From Ricordea florida (taxonomy: Eukaryota > Cnidaria > Anthozoa > Corallimorpharia > Ricordeidae), in the NCBI GenBank assembly GCA_949710005.1, contig OX453275.1, positions 21,826,691 through 21,890,690 on the forward strand: 64,000 bases of DNA. The letters run 5' to 3'. The notes under the pieces were generated by a model, which saw only the letters and a list, made by a program, of their open reading frames with translations, did no database searches and was not told where the DNA came from. How positions within the stretch are numbered: position 1 is the first letter of the stretch; each line of letters opens with the position of its first letter. Shown in pieces: positions 56,362 through 64,000 of the stretch. Both the position numbers and the translations under genes were made by a program.

Positions 56362-56510
56362 ATTCAATCTTTCTCTTGGTATAGCCGCGCCCTTTCTGGG
56401 CAGGGAAGCGAACATAACAGCAAACATTGACCAGGCGTAAGTTACCAGACCTCCTCAAGAAAACGCTACCCTTGTGTAGTAGTTGTAGCATTTTCTCTGG
56501 TGGAACAGCT

Positions 56511-59500
56511 ATGGCAAGCGCATATCAGCCAACGACAGTTCGGAACGAAGAGAGAGATAGTAGAGAAAACGTTTCTTCTTGTAATCCGTTCCATGGTCGT
56601 AGACAACAACAGCACGATATAACCACAGTCCAAGGCCACTTAAAGGATGAGACCAAACATGACGATGCGGATGCGAGAAACGAAAGAGTAAATCAGTGGT
56701 GAGTTGTTGTGGTTTTTCACTCTCTTTAGGCACGATATAGTAAACAATTTGTCATGTCCATTTATGCTTTATCTTGTTTAAAACTTGCTATCCTTAATGT
56801 GATCCCTTGATTGTCAAATGTTGTCGATGAAACGGCCATCGTACATGCATCATTCCTAATGTAACCTTGGCAATTTTCTTTCTCGTGAACTCTACATTTT
56901 CCACTATTAAAGACCTTGTTTTCCTAAAATTACCGACTGTTTGTTTCTTATTATTTTCAGGCTGTTTTCGCGATGTATCTCCAAACAAGATGGGCACGTT
57001 GATGACAGTAGCGCTGTCCCAACACCCACTGGCTCCGAACAACACTTACCAAGACAAACTACAATTACAATGGTTCCCAGCAAACTAAACCGAGCGCAAA
57101 CCCTCAAAAAGTATGTAAACTTCCATTCTGTATTTTATTTTCTATTCTTAACAGTAATCTTGTTTTCTTTCTTGTATTGTTGCTGTGTTACACCGAATGA
57201 TTACTTGACGCTTATAAACTGTTTTGGAATCCAACATGTATTTCCTACTTCCGGTGAACGTTGTTAAACAAAGGAAGGTCTTCCCAGAGGAAGCAATGAC
57301 AAGATTTCTGTCGTCCTTTTTCTTAGTAATGTCACTGTTAAATCGATATTGCGTGCTTAAGCAGAGACCCAAGTTTTCCTAAATATTGTACACTGTCGGC
57401 ACAGACCTTCAGGATAGCCCATATCTCCTACCTGATTAGCATTAATACAAATACACCAGTACCGCGATTCTTCTTTTGGGCAGTTTATTGTATTCAGTTG
57501 TTTTCTTGTCGTGAAAATGGCTTCATCGGCTCGTGGGTCAATCGCCTCTGTGGCGTCCAGCGTGTTTTATTCTCAGCAAAACATGAGCTTTGATGATTTG
57601 AAAGTTCAAGAGTTCTACCCCGAGCCTCGCGATTTTCGAGCATTCGATTCTCCAAGACCCAGCTTGGGCAGTATATCAAGAATATTCTCCTCAAGACCCA
57701 GCATAGCGAGCATTTCAAGCTCTGTTAGTCGTAGAAAGAGGTAGGATTTTTTTCCAAGAAGACTTTTGTTAATCTCATTGAACCATGTCATGACTTGAAT
57801 GTATGTAATCTGATAAAATCTTTCTTGGTTTCCTGATAGACTTTATGATATCCCCAGTGGTTTATTCTTCTACCCCTTTTCGCTGAGGCAAGATTCCTTT
57901 CGGCCATTTAGATTTTGATTGTACCTTGAACTATTTTACTTTTCAGTACCACACAAATGAACAAAGCAATTTGATTAAAAAGAAAGTTAAAATGTCTCTA
58001 CATTTAACTGAATTATGCATTCACGTATCGATCAATATCTCCTTGTTCCACGGTAAACGTTTTACCCCCTACATTGATTTAAAAGCACAAAAATTGCAAA
58101 GAAAAAAGGCTGTTGTTGAAGAAAGGTCTCAAAAAACAGAAGTACAACTTTGAACCAGCATAACACAAGAAAAATTAATATACCTGAAAATTCTCTTTTT
58201 GAAAAAAAAAATGTGTTAAGTCCTTAACAACAATGGCTAAAGTGAATATTTAAGGATCTGGTCCTTAAGTTGTGTACAAGAAAGAATTAATAGTCTTCAG
58301 AGAGTTCATACTTTATTGGGAGAAATTGGATTTATAGTTTGTGCCATGCTCAAAATAATATCTTTGCCAAAAAAAAATTCATAAAAGCACCTTATGATTT
58401 CTTCTTGTTTTATTTTAATACTCAAGGGAGTTTAGAAAGGACTTAATGCAAAATTGCTTACAATATGTGGATAAAGGCATGACAGACCATGTCAGCAAAT
58501 AACACTTTGCCATCATCTCAGTTCAAAATTCAGACTGGCTTTTGTAGCACAACAGGCCTGGTCAGTTCTCTACTGTGACATCATTTGTTCTTTAACAATT
58601 AAGGCTTTGGTTTAATCGAAGCTTTTGGCACAACTAATTGCCAGCAATTGTGTTATTAGCCGTAAATTAAAAATGCTATCAAATGGTAACCCCTTTTTAA
58701 CATGTCAAGTTAGAGAAATGATATGCATGGGACAATATCAGTTTAGAGTTAAGTAAACAAAGTTTTGAAGTTAATGGCCAAGGAAAGATGTTTATAGATG
58801 CATTTTAAGCCAAATATTTATCTTCATATGCATTGCCTGTCATTCATTACCACATATGACTGATGTACTATGAGTCGAAATGTGACCTTTGATTTGCTCT
58901 TTTGTGGTCAAAGGGTTTTCGGGTATTGACCATTACTAAGGTAAAAAATGGTCTGCTTGAGATAATTTTGTTTTCCTCTCATAAAAGATACATAAAGGTT
59001 GAAATGAAACAAAATGGGATGTCTTGAAAATCTTTACTACTGAATCATAGAGGAAGACATTGATTCTGAAAAAGAGACAAACTTTATGATGTGACCTGGA
59101 AGCGTGTTTCTTTTTTTATAAGAAATGCCATATTAAAATGCACTTATTTGATAGTAACCTCACTTAATTGGGACTCAATATAAAGAAGAATATTTGCCCG
59201 TATTGAAGTAATTATAATTATAAAGTGCTACATTTCTACCATTATGACTTCTGGCCAATATTCTTCAGTATTGCCCTCTTTGTCAATTAATTATAAGGGC
59301 ACTATCCCAAAGAAAGAGGGTAGTTGTAAATAATTAACTTCAGGGATCTGTTCTTGTAGAAAATTCACACTTCTGAGTCAAGTTACAGCGTACAAAAAAT
59401 GCGGCATTTCATTCATTTAGTCAATAAAGTTTACGGAATAAATTTCAGCTTTCTTTGTCTTCTTCCATGCTTTCAGTTGTAAATTGAAAAGGTTTTCAAG

Positions 59501-62500
59501 AAAGCCAATTGATTTTTATTTCATTCCTTTAGCACACTCTGTTTGAAATTTATGGGATGAAATGAACCAATCAGAATGAGAGCCATCAGTTATCAGCAAC
59601 TGGCACTAGCCATACAATAAAAGGTACATTTCTCTGCCAGGAGGTATCATATTTTTTGGATAATGTTGATAGGGGGTCATAGATTATACAGAAAAGGTAC
59701 ATGTAGCACCATGCCATTAATCTGAACTTTTTTCATTTTGTATTGAAAGTCCACTTTTTTGACATTATAACAGGAAAATTATTAAGAGTACAGAGGACTT
59801 TTTTGGCCTTGGGGATTGCGATGAACAACATGAAAACCTACAAAGGAAATGGACACAGAGGAGGAAACGGCATTACAGTAAGCGTTATGGTGCCTTGGTT
59901 GAGACTGCAGAGGATGTGGTTGATGCTGCTACGCAAGCTGGAAGGCCTTCTGGTGCTGCCAGTAGTGTCAGCAGCTACCAGAGTTCTCATTTAGCTGATC
60001 CAGCTCTTGTGCGCACAATGAGTAGGCGTCAGTCTGTAGCGAACATGGCCTGGAAGAAAATGAAAAAGATGAGAGATGAACGAGCGGTACGTAGTTGATT
60101 TTGATCTTTGCCTACAAAAATGCAATAACTGGTACAGTCTCTGTTCTCATTCTCCACATTCTTGTGGTTTCAATTTCAAGGTCTTTGTAATTTGAAAGCT
60201 TTTTAATGACTTTCGTTGAGGTGTTTCGGTCAGATGTCACTGATACATTTATAAGCTAAGTTTGCAACATTGGTTGGCATAGCCCTTGATCACTACATCA
60301 GGCCTTTTTCTGACAGTTTTCAGTCCCTATGTATCTGCATATCCCAGAGAATTGTGACTTCTTTGTTTTCCGTAACCCTCTTGGACTTGTGTTCATACCA
60401 CCTTTCTGGGGCTTCAATACTGTAATGCTGGCATGCCTTCCAATGGATAATATATGCAGATGTCTTATTGTGTCTCTCTAGATAGTCAGTTTTTGCAAGT
60501 TCAGGACAGCTAGATATGATGTGAGCTACTGTTTCTTGGAGGCACAGTAGTGTAGTGGTTAGCCTGTCGGACTTCCGAGCAGGAGGTTTGGAGTTCGAGC
60601 CCTGGTGCTGGCACTGTGTTGTTTCCTTAGACAAGAAACTTTACTCCACACTGTCTCTCTCCACCTAGCTGTCTAAGTGGGTACGGGTGATACAATGCTG
60701 ATGGTGACCCTGCGATGGACTAGCACCCCATCCAGGGGGGAGTAATAATACTCCCAGGTGCTTCATGCTAGTGAAACCGGGGTAGGCTCCAGCCGCGTGG
60801 GCCTTTGGCTTGTCTCCCTGTCTGGTGTGCCTTTTTACTGTTTTTTTTGGTGCTTGTGGCATTCCCTGCACAATGGACCTATGCTGTCCTGCACAATCCT
60901 TGCAAAATAAGCCTTTGTAGGGAGGCTACAGTTTTGGGCTGCAATTATCAGTCCGTCTGTCTCAGCTTTCAGTCCCGTACTTCTGAGCCTCTGGTTGGTT
61001 TTATAATCATCAACATCTGCTTCCCTTATTCTTATGGGGTATCTTCTGTGTAGTTGTTTTTCTTCCCACTGCTTCACTTCTATATCTTGCACCTGTTGCT
61101 TTACCTTCTGTTTTACTCTCCTAGCAAACTTGTTCATTTGCTGCCTATTGAGGTTTGCTACCTCAAATTCTCTTCTGATTATTATTATTACTATTATTGT
61201 TCTTATATTATAATATTATTGCAATAACTTGGGAAAAGGTATTGTACCAGTTTATTATTGTATGCAATACAGTTTTTTTCCTGAATAAGGTTTGTTTCGG
61301 ATGTGGTATTACCACCATTTCTTCTTTGAGGCTTGGTATCAACTGCAGTTATTATTCCATTCAGTCGGCGTAGGAAATCATGTTTGAATGCAATTTGGGT
61401 ATTTGAAAGTTTTGTGATTGCATTCAGCACACTCTCAAGTGTGTGTTTTTTTAACCTTGTTTGATATGGGCGATGTTCTAAGGTGTACACAGAAAAACTG
61501 TCCCCTTCCCAAAACAGACATGCCACATCAACATAAGTATCAGAAAGAAAGTTAGTTGTGTGTTTGATTTCTGTTTCCCTTCTCCTGGCACTATTTTCAC
61601 AAGGAACTATTAATCTGTTCTGTTGTTCTTTTTCTGGTTCTGTCTGTATGCTGTTGGCACAATTTTCCTGAACGATGCTCAATCTGTTTCGTTGTTTGTC
61701 TTCTGATTATGTCTGACACTGTATTCTGTTGGTACTGTTATCCTGAAAAATGCTCAATCTGTTTTTTTGCTCGACTTCCGATTTTGTCAGTAGTCTGTTT
61801 GAGCTACATGTATTTACCTCTCCAGTCGTTGAAGTCGTTCACACTCAGTTTCCTTTCTCAGTCATTATGCTAAAATTTTGATTGTCAGTTTTGTAATGTA
61901 AGCATTGGGTCACATCTTGTCTAGCTAAAGCAAGTCTTTGCTTCTGTTGCTCACATTTTTATTCAATTTCAAACATAACTTGGTTGTATTCACTTTTTTC
62001 CTCTGCTGTTTCCTTAACCTTCTTTGGGCAAGCAGCTATTGTTGTTGCTACAATGTCTGTTATCATCATTTCTCTGTCTCTACTTTGAGTCACGATTGCT
62101 GTATACTGATTTTTCTGGCATTCAAACTTGCGCGGTAACAATCTTGTTGTTGTATAACTTGGTGTCAATCTTTTTATTCTGTGAGGTAATTTCAGGACAA
62201 GTGAAATCGGTTTCCACAAAATTTACATTATTTTCAAAAGAGGATAAGTGTGAGGTAACCAGGCTGAAGGAAATCATGAAACACATGACTGTGAACAAAC
62301 ACCTTGAAAATATAAAGCAAAATGTAGTAAGGGTATGTTAGAGCCACACATATGCGCACTGAGGCGACAATGGTAGAAGGGATAAAACCCTATTGCTACC
62401 CAAAATATATGAAAAATTGAGCTCAAAAGCCAGCTCAATTTTTCATATATATATTTTTTTGTGAGGACGTAATGGGCTCCTGTAAATATCACCAGGAGGT

Positions 62501-64000
62501 AATAGGCTCCTGATATTTAACAATTGCTCTCACAAGTCAAGGTGAGTAGTGGCAGAATATGTACCAAGCTATGAAGCAGCGAGGTTAATATTCTTCCACT
62601 ATCCACAGAGATTGAGGAGAAGAATTGTTTTAGTATATACCAACGATGCAACCTCAGTAGAGAGCTACATAAAGCAAATGCGACAGCGACACTGAGGACA
62701 ACACAACACAACCGGTGAAAAAATTTGGTTTCAATGATGATTTTGTTAAATATCAGATTTCTTCTCAAAATGCTGTGGTTGCCAATGCCAAGTTGCAACC
62801 AAGTTGCAATGCCACTTGCAACCTCAGTAGAGAGCTACATAAAGCAAATGCGACAGCGACACTGAGGACAACACAACACAACCGGTGAAAAAATTTGGTT
62901 TCAATGATGATTTTGTTAAATATCAGATTTCTTCTCAAAATGCTGTGGTTGCCAATGCCAAGTTGGTATGTACTGAAGATGTATGAAAACTCTTGGTTCG
63001 ATTTACTCGGTTTTGCGAGCCAGATTCTCTGACTGGAAGTGACATGATTAGTAACCTCGTTATGTTCAGCCTTTGGCCTCGATTCATGAGCAAAAATTTC
63101 CATTTGATATACAACATGTTAATTTTATCTCATATTGTAACTTGGAGTTTTGACAGTGGGTTTTATATTTGCATTGGTCCTGTGTGATAAATGCTCATTT
63201 TTGGACAAAAAAAAAATCAATCAATTAATATGATGAACAGTGTGATTTCCCCACTGCCTGTGCTTGCTTCAGGCTTTGTGAACAGGGCTGTGATATCAGC
63301 TACTCCTAACGTGAAATGGTGCTTTGTGTTGACATGAATGGATTCAAACACTTGAGAGAGCTGAGAGAATTTGAGAGAACTCCAATGTTCTCTGTAAAGC
63401 CTTACCACAGGATGGCTTGACATGAAGTCCCTTTTGACCGCCAACCAGTTAGCTCATTTGGTAGAGCACTGTCCAGACTACCGTGCGGGGGGTTGCAGGT
63501 TCAAATCCCAGCCGGACCAACACTCAGGGTCTTTAAATATAATTGAGGTGAAAGTGCTGCCTTTGTGATGACATTCACAAACAGTTAGACTTTCTAATCT
63601 TCTCGGATAAGGACGGTAAAATGTAGGTCCCATCACACCATACTTGTTCCTTGAAATCTGTGGGACGTTACAGAACCCACACACTGTTCGAAAAGACTAG
63701 GGGACGTAGTTCCTGGTGTGGTGGTCTATCTCTACCTCTGGTTTCATATGTCGTGCACTTGTACACATTTTAACGAGCACTTAGGAGCTCCTTGGTATTA
63801 TGTGTGTAAATAAAGTGTTGTATTGTAAAGCATTGTATTGTAGTGTCTGCAACAGCTTTGTAAACATTCAAATTGAGATCTAACTCTTTTAAATTATGCT
63901 TTGTGCAGGTTTTTAAATCTCCTAGTAAATCACAACCAATTAGCACATTGCTAGAGGCAGGGCGGAGCTTTTCACCTGCAGTGATGTCGCAAGGAGTGGA
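56511..64000 (+). CDS. RHBDF: iRhom (inactive rhomboid) 5' exons, partial gene
   Basis: Exon A1 56511-56698 starts MASAYQPTTVRNEERDSREN, 62 codons plus 2 nt. Exon A2 56961-57110 includes LPRQTTITMVPSKLNRAQTL, like the LQRQTSITQ block of human RHBDF1. Exon C 59774-60086 holds STEDFFGLGDCDEQHENLQ, RKWTQRRKRHYSKRYGAL and MSRRQSVANMAWKKMKK, matching the iRhom segments TADWFGV, QKWQRKSIRHCSQRYGKL and SVAKMSFRAA. Exon D starts at 63909 after TGTGCAG and reads VFKSPSKSQPISTLLEAGRS, then FSPAV, like RRSFTPASF. All junctions are GT-AG and in phase. iRhoms are catalytically dead ER/Golgi membrane proteins whose cytosolic N-terminus guides ADAM17 trafficking. Only that N-terminal cytosolic region is here; the transmembrane part lies beyond 64000. 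The 3.8-kb last intron is full of retroelements. Confidence 0.7.
57517..57740 (+). CDS. RHBDF: Alternative first exon of the iRhom gene
   Basis: ATG at 57517 (GAAAATGG context) opens 74 codons plus 2 nt. The protein is Ser-rich: MASSARGSIASVASSVFYSQ, then FDDLKVQEFYPEPRDF, then repeated SRPSIASISSSVSRRK. It ends at AG before GTAGGA. Those 2 nt join the first G of the exon at 59774 to make Arg, giving SRRKR then KIIKSTEDFF. Exon A2 also ends with 2 spare nt and joins the same exon, so A1/A2 and this exon are interchangeable 5' ends, implying two promoters and two N-termini. The Ser/Arg repeats look like phosphorylation or 14-3-3-type sites, as in iRhom N-termini, which is an inference. It has no acceptor-linked upstream frame, fitting a first exon. 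Confidence 0.65.
57741..59773. other. iRhom intron after the alternative first exon
   Basis: About 2 kb of AT-rich intron. No repeat family or second gene is recognised. Confidence 0.6.
60320..61137 (-). pseudogene. LINE C-terminal fragment of the restriction-like endonuclease type, split by a SINE
   Basis: From 61137: MNKFARRVKQKVKQQVQDIE, STGLKAETDGLIIAAQNCSL, then PLCRECH. After the SINE (60541-60840) the same protein resumes at about 60540: QETVAHIISSCPELAKTDYL, ERHNKTSAYIIHWKACQHY, RWYEHKSKRVTENKEVTILW and DMQIH. The split C-x2-C ... H ... C finger followed by W-Y-x-H and W-D-M-x-I is the C-terminal part of R2/R4/NeSL-like LINEs. It lies antisense within the large iRhom intron. The fragment ends at about 60320 and lacks the rest of the endonuclease. 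Confidence 0.65.
60541..60840 (+). repeat. tRNA-derived SINE of a third family
   Basis: The tRNA-like head at 60541-60611 has A-box TAGTGTAGTGGTTAGCC and B-box GAGTTCGAGCCC. The body contains CCTTAGACAAGAAACTTTAC, CGATGGACTAGCACCCCATC then CAGGGGGGAG, and AAACCGGGGTAGGCTCCAGC. Flanks TACTGTTTCTTGG and TACTGTTTTTTTTGG look like an imperfect target duplication. It is inserted into the LINE finger region. Confidence 0.8.
61138..62195 (-). other. Retroelement-like open fragments of unknown family
   Basis: Minus-strand frames at 61682-61203 (DVACLFWEGDSFSVYTLEHR, TLESVLNAITKLSNTQIAFK) and 62219-61959 (EMMITDIVATTIAACPKKVK) look like pieces of one protein upstream of the LINE fragment, with stops between. 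A peptide of about 23 residues appears twice: NRLSIVQENCANSIQTE and NRLSIFQDNSTNRIQ. I do not recognise a family. It may be the N-terminal part of the same LINE or a separate repeat. Confidence 0.35.
62196..62332 (+). other. Possible exon in the iRhom intron
   Basis: AGGTAATTTCAG precedes 62196 and AGG then GTATGT follows 62332. The open frame reads KSVSTKFTLFSKEDKCEVTR, then LKEIMKHMTVNKHLENIKQN. Its codon pattern looks protein-like, but no family is recognised. Phase to neighbouring iRhom exons is not established. Confidence 0.25.
62405..62450. repeat. Perfect hairpin of 19-bp arms
   Basis: ATATATGAAAAATTGAGCT and AGCTCAATTTTTCATATAT flank an 8-bp loop. It has no T-tract context of a terminator and is intronic. 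Confidence 0.85.
62648..62965 (+). repeat. Perfect 148-bp tandem duplication
   Basis: Copies at 62648-62795 and 62818-62965, period 170, look identical. Each starts GCAACCTCAGTAGAGAGCTA and ends GTTGCCAATGCCAAGTTG. Each carries an open stretch KKFGFNDDFVKYQISSQNAV, then VANAKL, and in copy 2 this is followed directly by GTATGT, a possible splice donor. Recent duplication, or an assembly artefact. Confidence 0.9.
62966..63439. other. Intronic sequence before SINE copy 2
   Basis: About 470 bp of iRhom intron, AT-rich, with no recognised feature. Confidence 0.5.
63440..63842 (+). repeat. tRNA-derived SINE, copy 2 of the first family
   Basis: The head CCAACCAGTTAGCTCATTTG has B-box GGTTCAAATCCC. 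The body CACTCAGGGTCTTTAAATAT, GTGCTGCCTTTGTGATGACA and TCTCGGATAAGGACGGTAAA is shared with 10937-11240. The 3' end has a TTGTATTGTA-type tandem tail, so this is the fuller copy (~400 bp). It lies about 70 bp before the last visible iRhom exon. Confidence 0.85.

Noticed and set aside
56427-56510. Upstream extension of the first iRhom exon
   Set aside because: The frame is open but has no ATG before 56511, so translation is placed at the first ATG.
60541-60611. Functional tRNA-Gly-like gene
   Set aside because: It is the head of a SINE inserted in a LINE.

Overview
This is eukaryotic nuclear DNA, most likely from an anthozoan cnidarian such as a stony coral or a close relative. The reasons are GT-AG introns, AT-rich non-coding DNA, a dense mix of foldback MITEs, tRNA-derived SINEs, LINEs and a THAP transposon, and animal genes (FAM181-like, Ras-like, iRhom-like). 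The species assignment is an inference. There is no bacterial or organellar signature, no rRNA, no CRISPR and no convincing functional tRNA gene.

Three host genes can be supported. (1) A single-exon FAM181-like gene at 7953-8861 (+) encodes 302 residues and carries a YAP-type Omega-loop that predicts TEAD binding. (2) A four-exon Ras-like GTPase of the RERG/RASL12 type at 36774-31351 (-) encodes 310 residues. It has a serine-rich N-terminal extension, Asn in place of the switch II Gln and no CAAX box. (3) The 5' part of an iRhom (RHBDF) gene starts at 56511 (+) and runs off the right edge. It has two mutually exclusive 5' ends that are both phase-compatible with the same downstream exon.

Most of the rest is mobile DNA. 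From 17.7 to 23.9 kb lies a P-element/THAP9-like transposon with nested inverted ends. Its THAP transposase is internally deleted, but it retains an intact, spliced, oppositely oriented second gene that encodes a C2H2-finger protein. A 935-bp palindromic element with two small ORFs (paired-like HTH and PB1-like) sits in its left end. From 25.8 to 28.7 kb is a decayed copy of a cnidarian repeat protein, broken by three tandem 102-bp MITE units. From 39.6 to 42.4 kb is an internally deleted LINE. From 43.4 to 45.2 kb are two non-autonomous DNA elements, one with 211-bp inverted repeats differing at one base. From 51.4 to 56.1 kb is a mosaic of LTR-element and Tx1-like LINE fragments with an inserted MITE. 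The large iRhom intron at 60-64 kb holds an endonuclease-type LINE fragment split by a SINE, a perfect 148-bp tandem duplication and a second SINE.

From 1 to about 7.9 kb, 9.2-10.9 kb, 36.8-38.1 kb and 45.2-47.2 kb I see no supported genes. Exons in these stretches that are short or diverged could have been missed.
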